From positions 3,906,337-3,970,336 of the forward strand of contig NZ_CP075169.1 of assembly GCF_016865525.2 (NCBI RefSeq): a stretch of DNA of 64,000 bases. Direction: 5' to 3'. This DNA comes from Sodalis ligni (GTDB lineage Bacteria > Pseudomonadota > Gammaproteobacteria > Enterobacterales > Enterobacteriaceae). Within the stretch, counting starts at the first letter, position 1. Each line of letters starts with the position of its first letter. Positions 26,079 through 36,712 of the stretch are shown piece by piece. A program made the position numbers and the translations under genes. The notes under the pieces were generated by a model. It did not search any database. It was not told the DNA's origin and saw only the letters and a list, made by a program, of their open reading frames with translations.

Positions 26079-26891
26079 ATGCAACGTTTTCCAATTAGTC
26101 CAATTAGCATGCTTGCAAGTATATGGCGCAATAGGTATTTAATAAAACGACAACCGTACGCGAAATTCAAGGGCGATATCGGGGTTCGTTAATGGGGATT
26201 GTCTGGTCTCTTTTAAATCCCTTTTATGCTGACGGTGTATACATTTGTATTCAGTGAAATATTCAAAGCAAGATGGCATGGCGGCAGCGCCTCAAAAGGC
26301 GAATTTGCGCTAGTTCTTTTGCGGGCTTGATTGTATTTAACCTTTTGCAGAATGCCTAAATAAAGCGCCAGAAATTATCATCGGCAATGCAAATTATGTT
26401 AAGAAGGTTGTTTATCCGCTGGAGATTTTACCCGTCGTCTTATTAGGATCCGCATTTTTAATGCAGTAATAAGTTTATGCGTGTGGCTTGCGGCTTATTT
26501 TATTTTCTTTGGAATACCTCATCTAACCGTATTTTATTTTCCATTAATACTTGTTCCATTAATGATCATTAGCCTTGGAATTAGTTGGTTCCTTGCCTCT
26601 TTGGGAGTCTTCCTTCGTGATATCAGTCAATTCATCGGATTATTCACGACGGCGTTGATGTTCTTAAGCCCTGTTTTTTATTCTGCAGAAATTCTACCCG
26701 AAAACTTTAGAAATTTGATGTATTTTAACCCATTGACAGCAGTTATCGAGCAAACGCGAAATACACTTTATTGGGGTAAACATCCCGATTTTGAAGTCTT
26801 AGGATTTTACTGGTTAGCCGCTTTTATTATAGCGTGGTTAGGCTTCATCTGGTTCCAAAAGACGCGCAAGGGGTTCGCAGATGTGCTCTAA
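26079..26891 (+). pseudogene. wzm: O-antigen ABC transporter permease Wzm, frameshifted
   Basis: Start ATG 26079 has AAGG 8 nt upstream. Translation across several shifts gives MQRFPISPISMLASIWRNRY, then a stretch compatible with TVREIQGRYRGSLMG, LTVYTFVFSEIFKARWHGG, EIIIGNANYVKKVVYPLEIL, and an uninterrupted C-terminal 136 residues with several membrane helices (LFTTALMFLSPVFYSAEILP). This is the ABC-2 permease that exports completed O-polysaccharide. At least three shifts occur between 26140 and 26460. The 3' end overlaps wzt by 11 bp, so the two are translationally coupled. Confidence 0.88.
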
Positions 26892-28299
26892 TTATGCGAT
26901 TCAGGTGCAAGGCCTGAGCAAGTGTTATCAAATTTACGATCGTCCGTCTGATCGCTTAAAACAGTCGATATATACTGGCATTAGAAAACTTGTTGGTAAA
27001 AAGGGAAAGGCATTATTTCGTGAATTTTGGGCTTTAAAAGACATTAACTTCAATGTTGAAAAAGGCGAATCAATAGGCATCATCGGTCAAAATGGTTCAG
27101 GCAAATCAACGCTGCTGCAATTGATTTGTGGAACATTAAGCCCCACTACCGGAACGGTGGAAACGAACGGTAGAATCGCGGCTTTACTTGAGCTAGGTTC
27201 TGGCTTTAATCCGGAATTTACCGGCCGTGAAAATGTTTATATGAATGGTGCGGTCTTGGGATTATCCGAGGCGGAAATCAATGAAAAATTTGATGAAATC
27301 CTTATCTTTGCAGATATTGGCGACTTTATCGATCAGCCCACGAAAACATATTCAAGCGGGATGCTGGTGAGATTAGCATTTGCGGTTCAGGTCTGTATTG
27401 AACCGGATATACTTATCGTTGACGAGGCACTGGCCGTTGGTGATGCCCTGTTTCAAAAGCGTTGTTTCGAAAGAATGGACAGGCTTCGTACCAATGGTAC
27501 GACGTTATTGTTTGTTTCACATGATCAAGAATCCGTGCGCACAATGACTAATAAAGCCATCTTTCTTGAGCATGGTGTCACTAAATTTATAGGGTCTTCC
27601 GCTGATGCTTTACTTGAATATCGTAAATCATTACATGAGGTAGAATCGAAAAGATTAAATGAGGCCGCTCAGCACCTGAAGAATAAAGCGCAGCAAGCAC
27701 GTAATATTCTCCAAGCCGAAGCTGCAACAGTACTTTCATTAGAAAGGTCGGTTGAGAACTCAGTTGAAAAACTGAATTTTCAGAACGCCTCAAATCATTT
27801 TCATTCGGCGATCTTGACGCTGAAGTCTTGGATGTATTTATTTTAGATGCTCATGGTGAACCTTGTTCTCATTTCGATCCCCGTGATAAAATTACGGTTG
27901 TTGTTCGCTGCCACTCCCATGCCGACTTAACGAGGCTGAATGTTGGGTTGAGAATTCGAAATAAAGAAGGTGTAAAGTTTACTCTTGGGGCACACTCAAT
28001 CAAGACATGGCTATTCTTAATCAAATCAAAAATGATGGTGAGATTTTCTGGAAACGCCACTTTGAAACAGATGAGATATTCCAAGTTAAATTTGATTTTA
28101 TTTGCGGCTTAGGCCCTAACCTTTATGAAATCCAAGTGTCGATTTCCGAGGAAGGTAAACCTTACTATGCGGAGCAACGCATGATCCATTGGATTGATGA
28201 AGCAGCCTTTTTACCGTCACGAGTGATCCCCAAACCTATCACTTCGGCGGCATAGTTGATTTGCGGATGGTCAGCCAGTTACAGGAAATTAATCCATGA
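26881..28299 (+). pseudogene. wzt: O-antigen ABC transporter ATPase Wzt with C-terminal carbohydrate-binding domain, frameshifted
   Basis: ATG 26881 lies inside the end of wzm. The nucleotide-binding domain is intact: Walker A GQNGSGKST (about residues 68-76), the signature-like SSGMLVRLAFAVQV, Walker B ILIVDEALAVGD, and H-loop FVSHDQ. The C-terminal domain is spread over frames joined by restoring single bases near 27797 (TTTT), 27988 (GGGG) and 28209 (TTTTT). It then reads FSFGDLDAEVLDVFILDAHG, GTLNQDMAILNQIKNDGE and TYHFGGIVDLRMVSQLQEI to TGA 28297-28299. This Wzt_C-type beta-sandwich recognises the finished, terminated glycan in known systems, which implies a chain-terminating enzyme nearby. 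Confidence 0.9.
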
Positions 28300-31200
28300 A
28301 TGTTAAGTTCAAAGAAATTTTTACCTTAATGGGATAATCAAAATTTTCTGTATAAGTAATAGCGATAAATTAGAAAAAATGGTTTGGGTATTATGCCGTT
28401 AAACGTTGAGCTTAAGAGCCAGTAAGTCCAAAAATGATGCGTTTATGGACCGAATTCTGCGGAAAACGGAAATAAAATTTCAATCAGCAAAATTTCACTC
28501 GGCTACCAGTCTCTCGACTTACTTTAACAAGTTCCGTATAAAATGAAATTAATATGAAAAACATTGAAAATGCTTACGAAACGGCAGAAGAAATATTGAA
28601 TTGTTGCGGCGGCACAAAGTTTCTCGATATTGGCTGCGGTAATGGCCAATTAGTCCAGGAACTGTTAATCCGCGGGATGGATGCTCAAGGTATTGATATC
28701 TCGGCCTCTAGGCTGGATGAATGCAATAAAACGATGCCAGGCCGTTTTCATCTATCCTCGGCAACAACTTTACCTTTGCCGATAAATCATTCGATACCAC
28801 TATTGCCACTTATAGCTTAGAACTTCTGGCGGCAAATGATTTGCTACCGGCAATTCAAGAGATTCTTCGTGTTACGCTACGGTCAGTTTACCTGAAAATT
28901 GCCACTACCCGTTACGAAGATGACGTCAGCGTCGCAGGAGAGGCTCTGGATAGAAATGGTTGGGAAAAATCTTTTTGCCGCCGGATTTCGCAAACACCCT
29001 TCCTATTATCTAATAAATAATTATGAGGCATTGGCCCGGGAAGGCGAAGAAGTCACTATTCTCCTTGAATGCATATCTCCAGAAGCGTTGGTTCACTATC
29101 CGCTGGACGCATTGAAGGAAGAGCGTGATTTGCATATGGATATGACCCGCGAAGCAGGAGAGCGCTCAGATGCGCATATTGCACGTTACCAATGGGCTGC
29201 AAGCTTCGTGCGGCCTGGGGATACTGTGCTAGACGCAGCTTGTGGCCTGGGCTACGGTAGTTATTTAATCCAATGCGGTACCATGGCGGTGAAAACATTA
29301 GGCATTGACGGTAGCGATTACGCGATCGACTATAGTAAGCGTAATTTTTCCACAATGGTCAATGGACTCGATTTCACTGCCGGTATGCTTCCTGATGCAT
29401 TAGGAAATATTTCTGATCATTCTGTCGATGTGGTTATTTCCTTTGAAACCCTTGAACATGTTCCGGACCCTGAAGCGGTATTGGCAGAATTTTATCGGAT
29501 CCTTACGCCGGCGGGTCGGATTATTGTCAGTGTTCCTAATGATTGGAGTGATGAAAGCGAGAAGACCCAAACCCATTTCATTTGCATGTGTATACATTGG
29601 ATAAATTGCGCGACCAAATCAAAACCCAGTATGATCTTGAGGCGTTAGTTGTACAATCAGCCACGCACCACAAAATGGCCCGGGCAGCAAGGAATGGATT
29701 CCTGCCAAACGAAGACTGTACAATATTGCAACGGATGTTTCTGCTCTCGAAGCACCTAATGCCGAGTGGTGGCTCGCGGTTGGGATGAAATCAGCGTTGA
29801 ACGCTGCTGTAGTTCCTTATCGCGAAACTCAGTTTAAAACGTTCCCTCAGCCAGAATGGAATGTAACGGCATTTGCAAGAGACTATAAAACCCTGGCTAA
29901 TACGTGCAATGGTCGATATTGGTTATCGCCAGAAAAATCAAGCAGGACTCATTTCGTTTTGTGAAAAGGTTTATATTCAAAATCAGGATAATAGCGCTGA
30001 CACCGGTGCCGCTCTTTGCGTATTGGGCTATCAGCTACTGAACATAAGGAACAGCGCGCCTTTTGAAGATATTGAACGTTTAGCTCAACGAGTCAGTGCA
30101 TATGTTGGCGCCAACCCGACTACCCCTCATGCCGTCCGCTGGGTTGTCTCATTGCATTTCATCGTGGGCAAATTATGGCTAAAAGCAGGTGCGCATGACA
30201 GAGCCAAAAGTGCATTTGATCAGTGTGTTTTGATTGATCCCATCATTTTAGCCCTCTACTGGCAAATCGTATAGTTGAAGCATATTTACTATTGGGGTTC
30301 TAGCATTAAATGCTGATAACAAACCGCAGGCTAAGCGATATTGGAATGACGGTGTTCTTACAGCATATAAAGCGCTCTCTGCTGATTGGGCATTAAGCCT
30401 TGGCGATCTCAATGACCCAGTTGAATTTGGATTGCCTGAATTATCCTCAATACTCGATTACGCTAGCAATTGTGCGTATGCATTGGTAAATATTGATAGT
30501 TTTTCAGATAAGCCATGGTGGTGGTTGCAATTACGCAGGAGTCCACATGAGCAGGCGATAACTCTCGCGAGAAAAATGCGCGATCTTCATACATTGGGAG
30601 AAGAAGTTAATCGGCTGAATCAAGTAGCAGTTAATAAAGATCTGATTATCGCAGAGCTTAACGAATCACTAAAACTCAAAGAGCAGGTTTTCTCGGAAGA
30701 ACCACTTAAGCATAAATATGAAATTATTTCCAAACTTAATGAGTCTTTTAAATTTAAAGAACGTGCACTATTAAAGCAAGCCGAATTAGACAAGAATCAA
30801 GCTTTAGAGCAGCTAAATAAGGAATTCAAGAATAAAGAGCAAGCTTTATTGGAACAAGCAACTTTAAAAGAGAAAGAAACTGTGACAAGGCTACAAGCAT
30901 CGCTCAAAATTAAAGAACAATCTATTCTAAAGCAAGCGGCAGTAAATAAAAAAGAAGCGATAATTCAACTCAGTGAATCCTTAGAAATTAAAGAGCAAGC
31001 TATTGCCGAGCAAGCAGTAATGATCGCCAATCTTAACGCACAACTCAATTCCAGAGTAATGCGTTTGAGAAATATTATTGTACAGCAGCCATGGAGTATA
31101 AAAAAGATTCTGCATATCACGTACCTTACACTTTTTCTTATGACGCCGATACGTTTGAGGCGTCATCTTTCACCCTTGAAAGCACGTTTGTACGGATTTC

Positions 31201-32321
31201 TTTCAAATCGGAAACAAGGGACTGATAGTATTTCAGACATTGCCGTATCGAATGCTTACCAAGTTAGCGTCCCAGAGGCGAAAACTAACGCACCGAAAGT
31301 TGTCCATGTTATTGCAAATTTCATGACAGGCGGGGCTTTTCCCCTGGCGGGGGATTTAATTGAGTACTTGGGGGAGGAATATAAAAAATCCATTATTACC
31401 AGTTTTATTTCAGAATACCCAGCATATGTAGGTATGGATATAGAAGAACAATCTTGTTTATATGATAAGGCACCATTTATTGAATACTTTAAACGCATTA
31501 AGCCTGATTTTATTCATGTCCATTATTGGGGAAGTGTCGATGAACCGTGGTATGCTAAAGCTATTGAGTCGGCTAGAATTCTTAATATTCCGATTATTGA
31601 AAATATCAATACCCCGGTAGCCCCGCATATATCAGCTGTAGTTAAAAAATATGTTTACGTCAGTAATTATGTACGTCATGTTTTCGGCCATGACGGCCCT
31701 GCACACGTTACGGTTTATCCGGGATCGGATTTTACCCGATTTACGCGTAACGAAAAGGAAGAGGTCCCTACAGATTGTGTCGGTATGGTATACCGACTGG
31801 AAAAGGATAAGTTGAATGAAGACGCAATCAAACCGTTTATCCTTATAGCTCAAAACGGCCAGAAACCAAAATCCTGATTGTTGGGGAGGATCACTACTTG
31901 CCTCATTCCAGCAGGCCGTAAAAGAGGCTGGCGTTGAAAAGAATTTCGAATTTACCGGCTATGTTGATTATGACACTCTCCTGATTATTACCGCCGGATG
32001 TCTTTATTTATTGCACCCGTTTGGCAAGAAAGCTTTGGTCAAGTCAGTCCTTTTGCCATGAACATGCGAGTGCCGGTCATAGGCTATGACGTTGGAGCAA
32101 TTAGTGAAATTGTTAATTCAAAGGAAATGTTGGCGCCCGCGGGTGATGCTGAAAAACTGGCGGATATAGCAATAGAGCTATTGAATAACAATGATTTGCG
32201 CTCTGAAATGGGGAGAGATCACCAGCTTCGCGCTGTGGGTAATTTCTCTGTACAGGCGATGATAAGCGCTTACGATCTTTTATATGCCGAAATGGCTAAA
32301 AAACAATACAACAACATATGA
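28296..32321 (+). pseudogene. Giant methyltransferase / coiled-coil / GT4 glycosyltransferase protein, candidate chain terminator and length ruler, frameshifted
   Basis: The gene probably begins at ATG 28296, overlapping the wzt stop, and ends at 32321; the polypeptide would be about 1300 residues. Restored in order it shows four parts. (1) SAM methyltransferase 1 (about 28600-28960) with TKFLDIGCGNGQLVQELLIR. (2) Methyltransferase 2 (about 29160-29560) with TVLDAACGLGYGSYL, LGIDGSDYAIDYS and VVISFETLEHVPDPE. (3) A helical linker (to about 30650), then a long coiled coil of five 26-residue repeats (30657-31043). (4) A family 4 glycosyltransferase (about 31290-32321) with HVIANFMTGGAFPLAGDLIE, VHVHYWGS-like DFIHVHYWGS and GQVSPFAMNMRVPVIGYDVG. 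Direct adjacency to Wzm/Wzt suits a chain terminator. The layout is reminiscent of WbdD (methyltransferase/kinase plus coiled coil), but no kinase domain is seen. At least seven shifts are needed. Confidence 0.75.
30657..31043 (+). repeat. Five tandem 78-bp units encoding a coiled coil
   Basis: Units start at 30657, 30735, 30813, 30891 and 30969; the fifth is 25 codons. Encoded units begin LNESLKLKEQ, LNESFKFKER, LNKEFKNKEQ, LQASLKIKEQ and LSESLEIKEQ, followed by alanine-, lysine- and glutamate-rich halves such as ALLKQAELDKNQALEQ. All are in frame with one another and free of frameshifts. The DNA is diverged, not identical, so the array is old. The charge pattern (K/E-rich with hydrophobics at 3-4 spacing) predicts a continuous alpha-helical coiled coil. 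Confidence 0.88.
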
Positions 32322-33657
32322 AAATTGTATTCTTTGTGCATTGTTTCTTTCCTGAGCATTTCTACGGAACTGAGACTTATACCCTGGGTTTAGCAAATCA
32401 CTATCGTTCTTGGGGCCACGATGTCGCGGTTGTGTCCGCTGTTTTTCAGGGAGAAGAGAAGCAGCCCTCGCTGATTAATCGTTATACTTACCAGGATATT
32501 CCTGTTATCGCGATTGATAAAAATGCTATTCCGCATTCACGAATCAAGGAAACCTATTATCAACAGGAGATGCTTGAAGTTCTCGAGGAGATTCTGCACG
32601 AGCTCAAGCCGGACGTTGTGCATGTCACCCATTTAATTAACCACACTTCAGCATTGCTGGAAGTAGTGGGAAAACTAAATATTCCGACCTATGCAACATT
32701 TACTGATTTTTTTGGTTTTTGTTTTAATAATAAGCTGGAAGCTGCAAACGGCGGCTTATGCGCCGGTCCCTCTGCAAGTCGTGCAAATTGTGTAGCATGT
32801 TATCTCAAGGAATCTGCCCTGGGTGGCCATGCTAGCGGCTGGATGAATAGGGCCGCTACCCCTGCTGTAGCGAATATTTTGGCGAAGGGCTTGGTATCGT
32901 TGCATAAAGTCGGGTTGCTCAAAAATGGACATATTAAAGGGCTTGTTGAAGATCTTGTTCGCCGTCCTGATACCCTGTCTTATTTATACAATTCTTTTTA
33001 TAAGGGGGCTGTTGCGCCCACAGCCTTTCTTAAGAAAGCATATGAAGGCAATGAAATACACGTCCCAATGCGAAAAATTTGGTTTGGCATCGATATCGAT
33101 CGTAGCCCAAAACCCGAACGTGAAAGCACACATATTCCAATTATCGGTTATATTGGTCAAATAGCCCCTCATAAGGGGACGGATCTTTTAATTGAAGCGT
33201 TTAAACGGCTGCCTGTAAATTCGGCTAAATTGAAGATATATGGACCGACGGATCAATCTATAAGCTATATGGATACGCTGCGAAAAATGAGCGAGGGCGT
33301 AGCCAATATAGAGTTTATGGGAACGTTCAAACAGTCGCTGACGGCAGATAAATTCCGCGATATGGATTTATTTGTTATACCTTCGAGGTGGTATGAGAAC
33401 AGCCCTCTTGTATTATTAAATTCTCTTGCGACCCATACACCTGTGGTGGTTTCTGATGTAGAGGGATGACAGAGTTTTTAACAGAGGGTGTGAATGGCTA
33501 TAGCTTTAAACGTGGCAATGCCAGTGATTTGGCGATAAAACTTGCCCATATTCTGAAGACGCCTGGTTTACTGCATCAGTTGTCTATTTCAACAGAGTAT
33601 CTCAGAACAACGGAAGTCATGGCTAAAGAAACCTTTGAGCTTTACCAAAATAATTAA
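32318..33657 (+). pseudogene. Family 4 glycosyltransferase, one frameshift
   Basis: The start ATG 32318 overlaps the previous stop by 4 bp. The N-terminal Rossmann half shows FFPEHFYGTETYTLGLANHY and DVVHVTHLIN. The C-terminal half shows GYIGQIAPHKGTDLLIEAFK, and PSRWYENSPLVLLNSLATHT as the nucleotide-sugar site with the Glu-x7-Glu-like region altered to N/S. At 33465 GAGGGATGACA needs one more G to read DVEGMTEFLTEGVNGYSFKR, giving a full ~447-residue GT4. It is similar in build to the protein at 34699, including a central DFFGFCFNN...CAGPSASRANCVACY cysteine-rich insert. Confidence 0.88.
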
Positions 33658-33742
33658 TTTATATGTCTTTTACATAGCATTAATTTTTCATCCGATAAAC
33701 ATGTTTCGGTTGGTTCAACATCAGAGATTTTACCGGAGTAAA

Positions 33743-34681
33743 ATGAAACTTGTGGTTTTGGCGGTGGTGGATTTATTGGTTCCGCCATATGCGATCGCTT
33801 ATTAAAAGATGGCCATCAACTTCGAATATTTGAACGACCAAGAGTACCTCCCTATCGTGAGTTTAATAATGATGAGAGCGTTCATTGGGTGACCGGTGAT
33901 TTTGAAGCACTCATGACCTTAATGATGCCATTAAAGGTATGGACGGTGTATTGCATCTGGTTTCAACAACGTTGCCAAAAGCTCAAATGACGATCCAATT
34001 TATGATGTGCAAACAAATCTCGTATCAAGTCTGCATATGCTGAATGCAATGGTTAGCCAGAATGTCCCCCGAATTATTTTTATTTCATCGGGCGGTACGG
34101 TATATGGGAATCCACAATATATTCCTATCGATGAACAGCATCCGACCGATCCGGTGGTCTCTTATGGTATCACTAAACTTGCAATCGAAAAATATTTGCA
34201 CATGTACAGCAATTTACATGGTTTGAAAGTCATTACCCTGCGTGTGGCAAATCCATATGGCGAACGCCAACGTGTAGAAACAGCCCAAGGAGCGATTGGT
34301 GTATTTCTGCATAATGCTCTTAAAGGACTTCCTATTGAAATCTGGGGAGACGGCACCGTACAGCGTGATTATATCCATGTCAGCGATGTTGCCGAGGCCT
34401 TTGCCAAAGCCGTAACCTATGACGGTGATAAGGAGTGCTTTAACATCAGTTCAGGTATTGGTACAAGTCTCAATGACTTAATTGACATGCTGAGAGGTTT
34501 TTTGCCGGAACCTATTCAGGTAAACTATCAACCAGGACGGCCTTTTGACATTGCTGTTAGTGTGCTTAGCAATGATCTCGCACGCAAGGAGTTAGGCTGG
34601 CAACCTAAAGTCAGCATGCAGGCAGGAATGACTCGAGCTGCTAACTGGATGAGACAGTCCCTGGAAAATCAAGCCACTTAA
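33743..34681 (+). pseudogene. NAD-dependent epimerase/dehydratase (extended SDR), N-terminus frameshifted
   Basis: ATG 33743 has CGGAG 5-9 nt upstream. The cofactor motif reads GGGGFIGSAICDRLLKDGHQ only after a shift right at the start. Another shift near 33910-33950 precedes DAIKGMDGVLHLVSTTLP. From 34007 the frame is open to the end: FISSGGTVYGNP, the catalytic YGITKLAIEKY (Tyr-x-x-x-Lys), RVANPYGERQ, GDGTVQRDYIHVSDVAEAF. This is a GalE/WbpP-like sugar-nucleotide epimerase or reductase; the substrate cannot be assigned from sequence. It lies between two related GT4 genes. Confidence 0.82.
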
Positions 34682-34698
34682 GTCGCTGAGTAATCTAA

Positions 34699-36045
34699 AT
34701 GCGTGTTCTACTAACCGCTCATCAGTTTTTTCCGGCTTACAAAGCGGGTACAGAAATCCTGACACTGTCTGTAGCGAAAGAATTAAGCAGGCATGGACAT
34801 GAAGTGCGAGTTTTCACCGGACATCTTGGCGATGAATCACTGGAAGAAAGCGACCGTTACGATGAATATGAATATGAGGGCATTCATGTTTATCGCTTCC
34901 ACCATGCTTATACTCCTATGGCTGGGCAAACCTCATTGATTGAGGTCGGTTACAAGAATGAACTAGCCTTGCGGTTTTTTCGCGAGATTGTAGAAGAGTT
35001 TAAACCCGACCTTGTGCATTATTTCCATTTGAACCGCTTGGGGATTGGGTTAATAAATTATCTCGCTGATCAGGCTGTTCCTCAATACTTTACTCCCACA
35101 GATTTTTGGATGATTTGCCCGACGGCGCAATTGATGCTTGGTGAAGGGGAGTTTTGTGAAGGTCCTGATGCTGAGGCCGGCAATTGTATCAAGCATTTCG
35201 CCGATAACTCTATCGGAGGATTTGCCGGTGGGCTGGTTAATCATATACCTACCTGGATAGTTAAGCAATTGGCTCGCATCACCAAGAATAACCCCATTAT
35301 TCAATATCCCATGAGCCAGGAAGTCAGAGCATTATCTACTCGTGTCAGTCAGACTGTATTGGCAATGAACAAACTGGATGGTATTATTGCACCCAATGCA
35401 TTCATGAAACAGTTATTTATTCGATATGGAGTAAATCTAGACCTTATCTCTGAGAGTCCTTTTGGCATCGATTTAAACTTTGATGACAAAACTGCTAGAG
35501 TGATAAATTACCAATCGCCCCTTAACGTAGGGTATATTGGGACGCTCGCACCGCATAAAGGTTGTCATGTAGTCATCGAAGCCTTTAATAAATTACCTGC
35601 TGGTCTGGCCATTCTATATATTTATGGCGACTCCACCGAATTTCCGGATTATTACCATAAATTGATTTCTTTGGCCGATAATAATAAAGACATTCATTTT
35701 TGTGGAACTTTCCCAAACGCTCAAATAAACAGCGTAATGTCAGCGTTGGACGTTTTAGTTGTACCCTCTATTTGGTATGAAAATACACCTTTAGTGCTTT
35801 ATTCAGCTCAAGCTGCTAAATGTCCGGTAATTGCCTCTGACTTGCCCGGTATATCGATCGTGATCAAAAATGGTATAAATGGATTTTTATTTGAGCCAGG
35901 AAATATCAACGCCTTATCAGAACATCTTAAGTCAATATCTTCAAATAGAGAGTTGATTAAAACTTTAGGAGATTCATGTAAAGACCCTCTTTCAATTAAA
36001 GAATATGTCAATTACCTGCTTGATCGCTGGGGCCAATCGAAATGA
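34699..36045 (+). CDS. Family 4 glycosyltransferase
   Basis: This intact 448-residue ORF starts at ATG 34699, 17 bp after the epimerase. It shows HQFFPAYKAGTEILTLSVAK, PDLVHYFHLNRLG, the cysteine-containing insert DFWMICPTAQLM...CEGPDAEAGNCIKHF, GYIGTLAPHKGCHVVIEAFN and VVPSIWYENTPLVLYSAQAA. The fold is GT-B, retaining family GT4. The insert and overall plan match the gene at 32318, so the two are probably ancient paralogues adding similar residues. Acceptor and donor are unknown; rhamnose is a candidate because the operon makes dTDP-rhamnose. Confidence 0.9.
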   Translation: MRVLLTAHQFFPAYKAGTEILTLSVAKELSRHGHEVRVFTGHLGDESLEESDRYDEYEYEGIHVYRFHHAYTPMAGQTSLIEVGYKNELALRFFREIVEEFKPDLVHYFHLNRLGIGLINYLADQAVPQYFTPTDFWMICPTAQLMLGEGEFCEGPDAEAGNCIKHFADNSIGGFAGGLVNHIPTWIVKQLARITKNNPIIQYPMSQEVRALSTRVSQTVLAMNKLDGIIAPNAFMKQLFIRYGVNLDLISESPFGIDLNFDDKTARVINYQSPLNVGYIGTLAPHKGCHVVIEAFNKLPAGLAILYIYGDSTEFPDYYHKLISLADNNKDIHFCGTFPNAQINSVMSALDVLVVPSIWYENTPLVLYSAQAAKCPVIASDLPGISIVIKNGINGFLFEPGNINALSEHLKSISSNRELIKTLGDSCKDPLSIKEYVNYLLDRWGQSK

Positions 36046-36181
36046 ACACAATTGAAGAGATTCTTTGATAGTCCAGCGGTCACAAATTGCATTATACTAT
36101 CACAGTTATTGGAACAGTCATTCTAATGAATAACTTCTAGAATGGCCACTATTTGCTACATATTTCCGGGGAAAGAATTGG

Positions 36182-36712
36182 ATGAAAGTGCTCAATACAA
36201 AATTAATGGCGTTAAGATCATTGAACCACAAGTGTTTGGTGATGCGCGCGGTTTCTTTCTGGAAACCTTTGAAAACGCCGTTACCAATCAATGTTGGGTA
36301 TCGATTTGGAATTTGTTCAAGATAACCACTCACGTTCAACAAAAATGTTCTGCGTGGCCTGCATTTCCAAAAGGTCAATCCTCAAGGAAAGTTGTTAAGA
36401 GTCGTCCGTGGCGAAGTGTTTGATGTAGCTGTCGATATCCGCCGCGATTCCCCCACCTTCGGCCAGTGGGAAGGCGTGTTACTTTCTGAAGAAAATAAAA
36501 AACAGTTCTGGATTCCGCCAGGACTGGCCCATGGTTTCGTCGTAATTTCCGACATTGCTGATTTCGAATATAAATGTACTGATTATTATAACCCGCAGCA
36601 CGAAGAATGCCTGCTGTGGAATGATGCTACGATAGCCATTAACTGGCCGGTAACTCAGCCCTTGTTATCCGACAAAGACAAGTTGGGCAAATCATTCAAG
36701 GACCTCTATTGA
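36182..36712 (+). pseudogene. rfbC: dTDP-4-dehydrorhamnose 3,5-epimerase RfbC (RmlC), frameshifted
   Basis: The likely start is ATG 36182 (MKVLNTK), then one A is missing in ACAAAATTAATGG to read INGVKIIEPQVFGDARGFFL. Two further shifts near 36290 and 36345 interrupt LGIDLEFVQDNHSRST and NVLRGLHFQ. From about 36392 the frame is clean: LLRVVRGEVFDVAVDIRRDS, IPPGLAHGFVVISDIADFEY, YYNPQHEECLLWND. The cupin-fold catalytic His and Tyr regions are therefore present, but the N-terminal third is broken. The stop overlaps the rfbD ATG (ATGA overlap). Confidence 0.9.

Noticed and set aside
30657..31043. Possible CRISPR-like or minisatellite array
   Set aside because: The 78-bp units are continuous, in frame and diverged with no spacers; they encode a coiled coil. 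No CRISPR array or cas gene was seen in the window.
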